From Glycomyces albidus (lineage in GTDB: Bacteria; Actinomycetota; Actinomycetes; Mycobacteriales; Micromonosporaceae): a stretch of 64,000 nucleotides of DNA. This document shows, piece after piece, positions 16,722-24,547 of this stretch (its first letter is position 1; each line of letters starts with the position of its first letter). The position numbers were made by a program, and so were the translations under genes. A model generated the notes under the pieces. The model worked only from the letters and a program-made list of their open reading frames with translations. It did no database searches and was not told where the DNA came from. The stretch lies in NCBI RefSeq assembly GCF_009451885.1, contig NZ_WIAO01000016.1, forward strand, positions 1-64,000, in the 5' to 3' direction.

Positions 16722-17380
16722 TGCGGCTCGCTGGGCGGGAGTGGCGGGTCGTGGTTGATGAGGTTCGGTTCGGGGCCGAGCGGTTGCGGGTGATTCGGCC
16801 GCAGCGGCCGGTCGGGCACATGTCGCTGCACGAGGGGCGGCTCGGGGCGCACATGTCGGTGGACAGGCGAGGTGCCGCCGACCTGGCGAGTGCGTGGTGG
16901 CTGGCGGCGCGGTCGCCGCGGAGTCTCGTCTACCTGCCGCTGCGGTCGAGTGCATCGATGTGCGGGGCCGAGTACGGGGGGCTGCGGTTGGATCTGGTGA
17001 TGCTCCACCACAGTCTGGGCTTCCGGGCATCGCAGTGGAAGTCGGTGCGGGGGCGGTTGCGGTCGGGGCGAATGCACAAGGTGACGATGCCCGACAGGCC
17101 GTTCCGGGAGGTCGACGACGACGAGCACTGGACCCGGTGGCACCGGGAGTTCCGCGACCACCTCGCATGGACGATCGCCGCCGACACCCTGCTGCTGACC
17201 GGGAGCCGGCTCGCGTTCGAGATGGAAGGCGATCAGGTGCGCGCCCTAGCGGAGGACTGCCCGGCGCATCTCGCCGATCGGCCCGACACGCACTGCTGCG
17301 CGGAGATCGAGATCGGTCGCTTCAGCAGACCCAGAACGCGGTGGCAGCTTCACGTCGAAGCATGCAACCGCCACTGGTGA
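16721..17380 (+). CDS. hypothetical protein, 219 aa
   Basis: Starts at GTG overlapping the preceding stop by one base. The product is basic, soluble and Trp/His-rich; recognisable stretches are WWLAARSPRSLVYLPLR, LRLDLVMLHHSLGFRASQWKSVRG and DEHWTRWHREFRDHLAWTIAADTLLLTGS. It carries two adjacent cysteines (DTHCCAEIEIG). I cannot place it in a family. Together with the 80-aa gene it forms a two-gene unit; membrane anchor plus soluble partner is one reading. Confidence 0.55.
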   Translation: MRLAGREWRVVVDEVRFGAERLRVIRPQRPVGHMSLHEGRLGAHMSVDRRGAADLASAWWLAARSPRSLVYLPLRSSASMCGAEYGGLRLDLVMLHHSLGFRASQWKSVRGRLRSGRMHKVTMPDRPFREVDDDEHWTRWHREFRDHLAWTIAADTLLLTGSRLAFEMEGDQVRALAEDCPAHLADRPDTHCCAEIEIGRFSRPRTRWQLHVEACNRHW

Positions 17381-17527
17381 CCATCGCCGTCATCCACAGA
17401 GCCCAGCCTGCAAAACGGCCATACCGCCCCGAGTTATCCATAGGCGCAGAACTTTCTGTGGCGGCGCTGCAACCCGACGTGTTGTAGTTGGTAGCAAAAA
17501 CAGCCCTCATCAACCGAGCTTCATTTG

Positions 17528-17618
17528 GGTTCTCGCAGGAGGGCGGCACAGTGGGATCGATCGAGCCGCCACACAAGGCCGCGAGCGAGTGCACTCGCTC
17601 GCGGCGCCTGCGAGAACC
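17528..17618. repeat. 91-nt three-stem inverted-repeat element
   Basis: An outer 12-bp perfect inverted repeat (GGTTCTCGCAGG at 17528-17539, CCTGCGAGAACC at 17607-17618) encloses two further stems: GGCGGC/GCCGCC (17542-17570) and a perfect 28-nt palindrome (17578-17605, GCCGCGAGCGAGTG and its complement). As RNA this would fold into a three-way junction; as DNA it could extrude a cruciform. Confidence 0.65.
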
Positions 17619-17677
17619 ATCGGGGCGAGCGTCGAGCGGAGGCCGCCGGCGTTCGCCCCGAACACCCCTCACCGGGT

Positions 17678-17709
17678 GCCGGGCCCGCGACCTTCTGCGC
17701 GGGCCCGGC
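17678..17709 (-). terminator. terminator of the siderophore-interacting protein gene
   Basis: GCCGGGCCCGCG and CGCGGGCCCGGC form a perfect 12-bp stem with an 8-nt loop, directly abutting the stop codon at 17710. Confidence 0.75.
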
Positions 17710-18414
17710 TCACGGTCGCCAGTACGCCATCGCGTGGAAGCGGTCTTTCGGGATGCCGAGTTCCTTGCGGGCCAAGGCCGTCAGGGCCCGGGTGGTGCGG
17801 GCGTCGCAGGTTATCCACAGGTATGTGGACGGGCTGACCAGCGCGGGGAGGTCTGCGCGGACCGCGGTTTCGAGCGCGGTGCCGTCGCCGCGCGGGACGA
17901 GGTGGAGGTCGTGGCCGTCGCGGGTGCGGAAGGGGAGGGTGTCGTCGTTGGCGGTCTCGAACCAGATCGTGGCGGGGGTGTCGGGGAAGGCGTCCAGGAG
18001 GGAGTTGATCGCCGGGAGCGAGGCGGCGTCGCCGACGAGGAGGAGGCGATCCGGGGCCGGGTCGGGGCGGGTGAAGGCGGTGCCGTAGACCGTGGCGGCA
18101 ATGGTGTCGCCGGGCCGGGCCTGCTCGGACCAGTTGCTGGCGGTGCCGTTGTGGAGGGCGAACTCGATGTCGAAGGTCCCGGCGGCGGGGTCGGGGTCGA
18201 CGAGGGTGTAGCCGCGCTGGTGGGGTTTGCCGTCGTGCTCGAACCACAGGCGGACCCACATGGTCGGGTGCACGCCGACTTCTGCGAGGAGCCCGCCGTC
18301 GGTGAACGAGACGCGGCGGTAGTGCGGCGCGACCTGCTCGGCCCCTGTGACCGTGAGCTTGAAGTCCTTGGCGCGCAGCAGTTTCAGTACTGCGCCTTCC
18401 CAGCCGTGGCCCAT
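17710..18414 (-). CDS. siderophore-interacting protein (FAD-dependent ferric-siderophore reductase)
   Basis: A 234-aa SIP-family flavoprotein that reduces ferric siderophores to release iron in the cytosol. The FAD-binding barrel has YRRVSFTDGGLL, HQRGYTLVDPDPAAGTFDIEFALH (the R-x-Y-T/S FAD motif is RGYT) and WSEQARPGDTIAA. The NAD(P)H-binding half has LLLVGDAASLPAI, YLWITCDARTTRAL and a FHAMAYWRP end. GAGAGGA lies 6 nt before the ATG. A perfect iron box sits 41-59 nt upstream, shared with the divergent acylase gene, so expression should rise on iron starvation. Confidence 0.95.
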   Translation of the reverse strand: MGHGWEGAVLKLLRAKDFKLTVTGAEQVAPHYRRVSFTDGGLLAEVGVHPTMWVRLWFEHDGKPHQRGYTLVDPDPAAGTFDIEFALHNGTASNWSEQARPGDTIAATVYGTAFTRPDPAPDRLLLVGDAASLPAINSLLDAFPDTPATIWFETANDDTLPFRTRDGHDLHLVPRGDGTALETAVRADLPALVSPSTYLWITCDARTTRALTALARKELGIPKDRFHAMAYWRP

Positions 18415-18454
18415 TCGCGGTCCTCTCGTCGTGCCAAGATCAACGTCTTGAGTG

Positions 18455-18473
18455 TTAGGTTAGACTAACCTAA
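18455..18473. promoter_or_regulatory. iron box (IdeR/DtxR/DmdR1-type operator)
   Basis: TTAGGTTAGACTAACCTAA matches the 19-bp actinobacterial iron-box consensus TTAGGTTAGSCTAACCTAA with only the central base differing from the usual G/C. It lies in the 61-bp gap between the divergent siderophore-interacting protein and acylase genes and should repress both when iron is plentiful. Confidence 0.93.
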
Positions 18474-18475
18474 TT

Positions 18476-21196
18476 ATGAGCTTCACTTGCTATCGGGATG
18501 CCTGGGGGATCCCGCATCTGCGGGCGCCCGACGCCTTGTCGCTGTCGTTCGCCCAGGGCTGGAACGCCGCCACCGATCGGGCCTGGCAGCTCGAGAACCT
18601 GCGGCGCAGGGCCACCGGCACCGCCGCCGCGCTGCACGGTGACGAGTGGCTGCCCTGGGACCGGCTGATCCGGCAGGTCCGCGTCACCGACACCGCCGTG
18701 TCGGTCTTCGAGGCGCTCGACCTCGAGACTCGGGAGTGGGTCGCGGCTTTTGTCGACGGCGTCAACGCCGGGTCGCCGATCGCGGTCTGGGAGCCCTGGA
18801 CCCCCTTGGCGGTCTGGCATGCCGAGCACCTGACGTTCGGGTCGGGATTCCCCGCGAAGCTCTGGCGCCGACTGGTCCGGGAGACGCTGGGAGAGGACGC
18901 GGTCGCCCGGTTCGCCATGGACGGGCCCGAGCCGGTCGGGTCGAACGGGTGGCTCGTCTCCGGCGAGATGACCGCGTCCGGGGCCGCGATCGTGGCCGGG
19001 GATCCGCACCGGTTCATCCAGCTTCCCGGCTCCTACCAGCAGATCCGGCTCGCGTGCGACGAGTTCGACGTCGTGGGCCTGGCCATTCCCGGCGTCCCCG
19101 GCATCGCCCACTTCGGACACGCCGGTGGTGTCGCGTGGGGCATCACGAACGCCATGGCCGACACGCAGGACCTCTTCCGGGAGCAGCTCCGCCGGAAGCC
19201 CGACGGCACGGTCGAGGCGTTCGGGCCGGGCGGGTGGGAACCGGTCGCGACCCGGACGGAGACCATCGCCGTCGCCGGAGGCGCCGAGGAGACCGTCGAG
19301 ATCCTCGAGACCGCGCGAGGGCCCGTGATCGCGGACGGACCCGACGGGGCCCTGAGTCTGCGCGGGCCGGTGAACGCCGAGCCGGACCTCGGATTCGCCG
19401 CGCTCCCGAAGCTGCTGCGGGCCAAGACCGTCGCCGACATCGATGCCGCCCTTGACGACTGGGTGCTCCCCGTCAACGTGGTGATGGCCGCCGACACGGC
19501 CGGCGGGCTCCTGCACCGCGTCGCCGGGCGGGTGCCCGAGCGCGACGGCGAGAACCTGAAGTACCCCGTCTTCGCCTGGGACGAGCGATACGCCTGGCGC
19601 GGCTGGAAATCCATGCCGCGCAAGGCGGTCGACCGGGTCGCGACCATGGCCAACGACCGCGGGATCGCCTCCGGGCTCGGCGTCGAGTTCTGCCCGCCGG
19701 ACCGGGCCGACCGGATCCGCGCCCTGCTCGAAGAGCGGTCCGACTGGGCCGCAGCCGATATGGCCCGCATCCACACCGACACGTGGCTGCCGACGGCCGG
19801 CGTGCTCCTCGATCTGCTCCCCGGCCTCGACCTGGGCCCCGAGGCCGCGGCCCTCCGAGAGCGGCTGCTCGCATGGGACCGGCACATGGACGCCTCCAGC
19901 ACCGAGGCCGCCGCGTTCGCCGCCGTCAGGCGCGCGTTCATCCGCGGCCTCGCCGAACTGCCGGTGTTCGGCCCGCTCACAGAACCGTCCGGCCATCCCG
20001 CGTTCTTCACTCCCTGGCTGGCCCTCCTGCCGCGCATCGGGTACGCACTCCGGCACGTCCTCGACGGCACTCCCCTTGAGGGCACTCCCCATCGCGACAC
20101 CGCCCTTGACGGCACACCCCGTGACGGCGCCTCACTCGACCGCACGCCGATTGACGGCGACTCCCTGCGCGCCCCCGCTGACAGCGACTCCCTCGACGGC
20201 ACTTCTCTGAACGGCACCATTCCCGATCGCCGCCTGGTCGATGCGGCCGACCGCGATGCCCTGCTGGCAGCGGCCCTCGAGCAGGCGGCCCGGCAGGAGC
20301 CGGTCGCCTGGGGCGAGGTGCACCGGTTGGCCGCGTGGCACGACCCCTCGCCCGGCGACGAGCCGGTCGGGCCGCTCGCGGGCATGTGCGGCGACGGCGA
20401 ATGCGTGCTCTCCACCTCCGGCGCGCCCGGCGCGAGCGAGGACTTCCTGCGCGGGCCCGCGGCCAGATGGGTGTGGGACCTCGCCGACCGGGAGCAGAGC
20501 CGCTGGATCGTCCCCTTCGGAGCGGCCGGGGAGCCGGGCCCGCACCAGTGCGACCAGTTCCCGCTGTGGCAGCGCGGCGAACTCGTCAAAGTAGTCACGG
20601 ATTGGCAAGAGCTGCAAGAGGAGTACCGCATGATCGACCGCCCCGCCGTCTTCGAGCAGAAGGTCGACGGCTTCGGACACGTCGCGATCGTCCCGGTGAG
20701 GCCCGCCGAGGACCTCGACCTCATCTACGGCTGGGTCACCGAGGACCGCGCCAAGTTCTGGGGGATGACCGGGCATTCGAAGGAGTACGTGCTCGAGATC
20801 TACGAGTACCTCGACTCGCTCGAGACCCACCACGCGTTCCTGGTCCTGCGCGACCGGGAGCCGATCGCGCTCTTCCAGACCTACGAGCCGGACGCCGACC
20901 CGGTCGGGGAGTGCTACGAGGTCGAGCCCGGCGACATCGGCGCCCACCTGCTCGTGGCCTCCGCGAACGGCAAGGCCCAGACCGGGTTCACCGGCGCCCT
21001 GATGGGCGTGCTCGCGCTGTACCTGTTCGACGACCCGGCCCACCGCAGGGTCGTCGTCGAACCTGACGTCGGGAACGCGCAGGCCGCGGCCCGCCTGCAG
21101 CGCAGCGGGTTCACGCTCGGACCCGAGATCGAGCTCAGGGAGAAGCGGGCGCGCCTGGCGTTCCTGCGCCGCGAGGACGCGCCCTGCGGGAAGTGA
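18476..21196 (+). CDS. penicillin acylase-type amidase fused to siderophore GNAT acyltransferase
   Basis: A 906-aa fusion. Residues 1-700 are an Ntn-hydrolase of the penicillin amidase family, starting directly at YRDAWGIPHL with no signal peptide; the predicted nucleophile is Ser156 in GSNGW after autocleavage, and AIPGVPGIAHFGHAGGVAWGITN is the beta-subunit hallmark. Residues 525-585 are a degenerate five-residue repeat insert. From about residue 718 (MIDRPAVFEQ) a GNAT domain like the AlcB/IucB/MbtK N-acyltransferases of siderophore synthesis follows (ISFAWG-like IYGWVTEDRAKFWGM; VVVEPDVGNAQAAARLQRSGF). The ATG is 2 bp after the iron box with no ribosome site, suggesting a leaderless message. 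Likely role: acylation or deacylation of a hydroxamate siderophore or precursor. Streptomyces desferrioxamine loci are also known to carry acylase and reductase genes. Confidence 0.88.
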   Translation: MSFTCYRDAWGIPHLRAPDALSLSFAQGWNAATDRAWQLENLRRRATGTAAALHGDEWLPWDRLIRQVRVTDTAVSVFEALDLETREWVAAFVDGVNAGSPIAVWEPWTPLAVWHAEHLTFGSGFPAKLWRRLVRETLGEDAVARFAMDGPEPVGSNGWLVSGEMTASGAAIVAGDPHRFIQLPGSYQQIRLACDEFDVVGLAIPGVPGIAHFGHAGGVAWGITNAMADTQDLFREQLRRKPDGTVEAFGPGGWEPVATRTETIAVAGGAEETVEILETARGPVIADGPDGALSLRGPVNAEPDLGFAALPKLLRAKTVADIDAALDDWVLPVNVVMAADTAGGLLHRVAGRVPERDGENLKYPVFAWDERYAWRGWKSMPRKAVDRVATMANDRGIASGLGVEFCPPDRADRIRALLEERSDWAAADMARIHTDTWLPTAGVLLDLLPGLDLGPEAAALRERLLAWDRHMDASSTEAAAFAAVRRAFIRGLAELPVFGPLTEPSGHPAFFTPWLALLPRIGYALRHVLDGTPLEGTPHRDTALDGTPRDGASLDRTPIDGDSLRAPADSDSLDGTSLNGTIPDRRLVDAADRDALLAAALEQAARQEPVAWGEVHRLAAWHDPSPGDEPVGPLAGMCGDGECVLSTSGAPGASEDFLRGPAARWVWDLADREQSRWIVPFGAAGEPGPHQCDQFPLWQRGELVKVVTDWQELQEEYRMIDRPAVFEQKVDGFGHVAIVPVRPAEDLDLIYGWVTEDRAKFWGMTGHSKEYVLEIYEYLDSLETHHAFLVLRDREPIALFQTYEPDADPVGECYEVEPGDIGAHLLVASANGKAQTGFTGALMGVLALYLFDDPAHRRVVVEPDVGNAQAAARLQRSGFTLGPEIELREKRARLAFLRREDAPCGK
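20070..20235 (+). repeat. degenerate 15-bp tandem repeat inside the acylase gene
   Basis: About eleven in-frame 15-bp units encode variants of Leu-Asp-Gly-Thr-Pro (LDGTP, LEGTP, HRDTA, LDGTP, RDGAS, LDRTP, IDGDS ... LDGTS, LNGTI). The stretch interrupts the carboxy-terminal part of the acylase domain and is probably a surface loop. Confidence 0.75.
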
Positions 21197-21362
21197 GGTG
21201 GGGACCTTCAACGCCGGCACCAAGACCCGCAGGACACCGCCGCAGGCCCCGGACGCCGAGAGCCGCACCGCAGTCCGCGTCGACCTCGGTCGCGGCTCCG
21301 GGCCCTGGGCCCGCCGACGCCGGGCCGAGAGCGGGCTGCCGGGCGCGGTCGATCAGGTCGGG

Positions 21363-22091
21363 TCAATCCGCGGTCGTCGAGACGGCGACGTCCGGTCGTG
21401 ACGGCGCCTCGCCGAGTCCGGGGCGCGGATCGCGTTCCGCTTTGAACGGCCCTTCCAATGCGGCCCATTGGAGGAGCATCACGGTCTTGGCGTCGGCGAT
21501 CTCGCCGGTGCGGATCATCTTGAGCGCCTCGGTGAACGGCAGTTCGACCACGGCGATGTCCTCGCCTTCCGCGGCGACGCCGGCGCGGGCGGCGAGTGCC
21601 TTCGACCCGTCGTACGGCGCCGCGAAGCAGTGCACGCGCTCGGTGACCGAGCCGGGGCTCATGTACGCGGCGAACACCAGGTGCGGTTCGCCGATGTCGA
21701 GCCCGGTCTCCTCGGCGGCCTCGCGCCGGATCGCCGCTTCCGGGGCGTCGCCGTCGAGGAGGCCGGCGGGGACCTCGAGGAGCATGCCGTCGGGGTGCTC
21801 GTTCACGTACGCGGGCAGGCGGAACTGCCTGGTGAGGACGACCGTGCCGCGCTCGGCGTCGTAGAGCAGCACGGCCGCGCCGTCGCCGCGGTCGTAGGTC
21901 TCGCGCTGCTCGCGGGTCCAGGTCCCGTCGGCGTGCCGGTAGTCGAACGTCGTCTTGCGCAGGACGTACCAGTCGCTGGAGAGCAGTTCGACGTCGACGA
22001 TGCGCACGTCCGGGTTGCCGGTCAGGTCGCGGCCCTGCCGGTCGAGCCCGGTGCGGCCGCGCCGGTCCGGGGTGTCGAGCCCTGCGGTCAT
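21363..22091 (-). CDS. NUDIX hydrolase, NudK-like (GDP-mannose/ADP-ribose pyrophosphatase)
   Basis: A 242-aa NUDIX protein closely following the E. coli NudK layout: FDYRHADGTWTREQRETYDRGDGAAVLLYD, TVVLTRQFRLPAYVNEHPDGMLLEVPAGLLD, and the NUDIX box GLLDGDAPEAAIRREAAEETGL with the metal-binding REAAEE. MSPGSVTERVHCFAA follows. NudK enzymes split GDP-mannose or ADP-ribose; the exact substrate here is uncertain. GGAGG lies a few bases before the ATG. The tail after residue 215 is variable. It is divergent from the catabolic island starting at 22237. Confidence 0.9.
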   Translation of the reverse strand: MTAGLDTPDRRGRTGLDRQGRDLTGNPDVRIVDVELLSSDWYVLRKTTFDYRHADGTWTREQRETYDRGDGAAVLLYDAERGTVVLTRQFRLPAYVNEHPDGMLLEVPAGLLDGDAPEAAIRREAAEETGLDIGEPHLVFAAYMSPGSVTERVHCFAAPYDGSKALAARAGVAAEGEDIAVVELPFTEALKMIRTGEIADAKTVMLLQWAALEGPFKAERDPRPGLGEAPSRPDVAVSTTAD

Positions 22092-22209
22092 CCCTGCCTC
22101 CAGTTTCGATAATGTGCGAGTTTGTTCGAATGTGATGGTATCGCGTGGCGTGTTCCCGGAGTGCCCGCGAGCGTTTACTGGTGGCGCGCGCCATGCTAGG
22201 CTCCGACAC

Positions 22210-22227
22210 ATACCGACCAGACGGTTT
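22210..22227. promoter_or_regulatory. operator-like site 1 of the catabolic island
   Basis: ATACCGACCAGACGGTTT is an imperfect palindrome found at four promoters in this island (also at 25419, 34952 and 40066 in this window). Here it lies 10 bp before the ATG of the first SDR, between it and the divergent NudK gene. The TetR gene two genes downstream is the natural candidate binder. Confidence 0.65.
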
Positions 22228-22236
22228 GGAGATCGC

Positions 22237-22977
22237 ATGCAGAGGTTCGAGGGCAGCGTCGCCCTGATCACCGGCGCCAGCAGGGGCATCGGCTTCGCCA
22301 TCGCCCGGCGCCTCGTCAGCGAAGGGGCGAACGTGGTCGTCACCGGCCGCGACAAGAAGGCGCTCGACGAGGCCGTCACCGAGCTCGGCGAGGACCGCGC
22401 CTCCGGCGTCGCGGGGAAGGCCGACGACCGCGAGCACCAGGCGGCCGCCGTCGCGCACGCCGTCGAGCGGTTCGGCGGGCTCGACCACCTCGTCAACAAC
22501 GCCGGCATCAACCCCGCGTACGGCCCCCTCGCCGGCATCGACCTCGACGCGGCCCGCAAGATCCTCGAGGTCAACGTGATCGCCGCGCTCGCGTGGACCC
22601 GCGAGGCCCTCGCCGCCGGCCGGCTCAAGTCGGTCGTCAACATGGCCTCGATCGCCGGGACCGCCGCCAGCCCCGGCATCGGGTTCTACGGGATCTCCAA
22701 GGCCGCCTTGATCAACCAGACCGAGCAGCTCGCCGAGGAACTCGCGCCCGCGGTGCGGGTCAACGCGCTGGCCCCGGCGGTCGTCAAGTCCCGCTTCTCG
22801 AAGGCGCTCTACGAGGGCCGCGAGACCGAGGCCGCGGCCGCGTACCCGCTTGCGCGCCTGGGGGAGCCCGACGACGTGGCCGGGCCGGCCGCGTTCCTGC
22901 TCTCCGACGACGCCGCCTGGGTCACCGGTCAGACGATCCTCGTGGACGGCGGCGCCGGCGCCCGCCGCACCTGGTGA
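22237..22977 (+). CDS. short-chain dehydrogenase/reductase (FabG-like)
   Basis: A classical 246-aa SDR. It has the cofactor motif TGASRGIGFA, NNAG in LVNNAGINP, the catalytic Ser of MASIAG, the Tyr-x-x-x-Lys of YGISKAA, and the LSDDAAWVTGQTILVDGG end. In this setting it most likely oxidises a 3-hydroxyacyl-CoA or another secondary alcohol intermediate. TTTGGAGATCGC carries the ribosome site, immediately after operator site 1. It is first in a run with the TetR, quinone oxidoreductase and second SDR genes (12-bp gap, then overlaps). Confidence 0.9.
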   Translation: MQRFEGSVALITGASRGIGFAIARRLVSEGANVVVTGRDKKALDEAVTELGEDRASGVAGKADDREHQAAAVAHAVERFGGLDHLVNNAGINPAYGPLAGIDLDAARKILEVNVIAALAWTREALAAGRLKSVVNMASIAGTAASPGIGFYGISKAALINQTEQLAEELAPAVRVNALAPAVVKSRFSKALYEGRETEAAAAYPLARLGEPDDVAGPAAFLLSDDAAWVTGQTILVDGGAGARRTW

Positions 22978-22989
22978 AGGATGGGAGCC

Positions 22990-23574
22990 ATGAAGACCAA
23001 GAACGTCGCCGACGAGGTGCTCCGCGCCGCCCTCGAACTGTTCGCCGAGCAGGGGTACGCCAACACCAGCGTCCAGCAGATCGTGCAGGCCGCCGGCGTC
23101 ACCAAGGGCGCGATGTACCACTACTTCACCTCGAAGGACGACCTGCTCTTCGCGATCTACGAGCGGATGCTGTCGCTGCAGAAGCGCCGCCTCGACGAGA
23201 TCATGGCCGCCGGCGGCGACACCGAGTCGGTGCTGCGGGCGGTCTGCGAGGACGTGGTCGTCACCTCGATCGACTTCCTGCCCGAAGGCACCGTGTTCTT
23301 CCGCAGCCAGCACATGCTCACCCCGGAGCGGCAGGCGGAGGTCAAGCGCCGCAGGCGCGAGTACCACGACAAGTTCGCCGAGCTGATCGTCCGCGGGCAG
23401 GAGGAGAAGCTGTTCCGCGATGACGTGCCCGTGTCCGTCCTCATCGCCCACTTCTTCTCCGACATCCACTACCTGCCGCACTGGTACTCGCACGAAGGTC
23501 CCGAGAACGAGGCCGAGCTGGCCGCGCAGATCACCGAGCTGTTCCTGCGGAGCCTGAGGAGGAACGGTGGCTGA
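22990..23574 (+). CDS. TetR-family transcriptional regulator, probable island repressor
   Basis: A 194-aa TetR protein: helix-turn-helix in VQQIVQAAGVTKGAMYHYFTSKDDLLFAIYE, then an all-helical ligand domain (FFRSQHMLTPERQAEVKRRRREYHDKFAELI). The ATG at 22990 is preferred over one at 22981 because GGGAG is well spaced only from the former. It is cotranscribed with dehydrogenases, and an 18-bp operator-like sequence recurs at four promoters across 18 kb, so I infer it represses the island and is released by an acyl-CoA intermediate. Confidence 0.9.
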   Translation: MKTKNVADEVLRAALELFAEQGYANTSVQQIVQAAGVTKGAMYHYFTSKDDLLFAIYERMLSLQKRRLDEIMAAGGDTESVLRAVCEDVVVTSIDFLPEGTVFFRSQHMLTPERQAEVKRRRREYHDKFAELIVRGQEEKLFRDDVPVSVLIAHFFSDIHYLPHWYSHEGPENEAELAAQITELFLRSLRRNGG

Positions 23575-24547
23575 CACCATGCGCGCGTGGCGCGTCACGG
23601 CATACGGCGAGCCGGCGGAGGTGATGTCGCTCGACGAGGTGCCCGTGCCCGAGCCGGGACCCGGCGAGGTGCTCATCCGCAACCGGGCCGTGGCGGTGAA
23701 CTTCCCGGACGTGCTGCTCGCCCGCGGGACCTACCAGGAGCGGCCGCCGCTGCCGTTCACGCCCGGCATCGAACTGTGCGGCGAGGTCGTCGCGCTCGGC
23801 GCCGGCGTCGACCGGATCCCATTGGGGCGGCGGGTGGTCGCGACCGCGATCGGCGTCATGGCCGAGTACGCGGCCGTCCCGGCCGCATCCGTCCACGATG
23901 CACCCGACGCATTGGACGACGCGGCCGCCTCGGCGTTCCTCATCGCATACCAGACCGCCTGGTTCGGGCTCCACCAGCGGGCCGCGCTCCAGGACGGCGA
24001 GACGCTCCTCGTCCACGCCGCCGCGGGCGGGGTCGGCACGGCCGCATGCCAGCTCGGCGCGGCCGCCGGCGCGACCGTGGTCGGCGTCGTCGGCAGCGAG
24101 GCGAAGGTCCCGGTGGCCGAGGCCGCCGGCGCCGCGCGCGTGCTGCTGCGCGGCGACGAGTGGATCGGCGCGGTCAAAGCCGCCGGAGGAGCGGACGTCG
24201 TCTTCGACCCGGTGGGCGGCGACGCGTTCGAAGGCGCCGCGAAGGTGATCAACTTCGAGGGCCGCATCATCGTGGTCGGCTTCGCCTCGGGCGAGATCCA
24301 GCGGGTGCGCGCCGACCTCGCCCTGGTCAAGAACTACAGCGTCCTCGGCCTCCACTGGGCCCTGTACCAGCGCAAGCGGCCCGACCTCGTGGCCGAGGCG
24401 CACGCCGCGCTGACCCGGCTCGCGGACGCGGGCGCCGTACGCCCGGTCGTCGCGGAGACCGTGCCCTTCGCGGATGCGTCGCAGGCGGTCCAGCGACTCG
24501 CCGGCGGCGGCACCGTCGGGAGGCTGGTCGTGGCGGTGGGGGAGTGA
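23567..24547 (+). CDS. NADPH:quinone oxidoreductase-type MDR enzyme
   Basis: A 326-aa zinc-independent medium-chain reductase. It has VPVPEPGPGEVLIRNRAVAVNFPDVLLARG near the start, the cofactor motif HAAAGGVGTAACQL, and VVFDPVGGDAFEGAAKV. The zinc-binding cysteines of alcohol dehydrogenases are missing. Related enzymes reduce quinones or the double bond of enoyl-CoA or acryloyl-CoA compounds. GTG 23567 follows GAGGAGGAAC and overlaps the TetR stop by 8 bp; a second in-frame ATG (23579) is an alternative start. Confidence 0.88.
   Translation: MADTMRAWRVTAYGEPAEVMSLDEVPVPEPGPGEVLIRNRAVAVNFPDVLLARGTYQERPPLPFTPGIELCGEVVALGAGVDRIPLGRRVVATAIGVMAEYAAVPAASVHDAPDALDDAAASAFLIAYQTAWFGLHQRAALQDGETLLVHAAAGGVGTAACQLGAAAGATVVGVVGSEAKVPVAEAAGAARVLLRGDEWIGAVKAAGGADVVFDPVGGDAFEGAAKVINFEGRIIVVGFASGEIQRVRADLALVKNYSVLGLHWALYQRKRPDLVAEAHAALTRLADAGAVRPVVAETVPFADASQAVQRLAGGGTVGRLVVAVGE

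Larger units (their letters stand above)
17381..17709. other. intergenic region between convergent genes with nested inverted repeats
   Basis: No gene is supported. The region holds a less GC-rich patch (17381-17525), the three-stem element at 17528-17618 and a terminator at 17678-17709. Confidence 0.6.
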
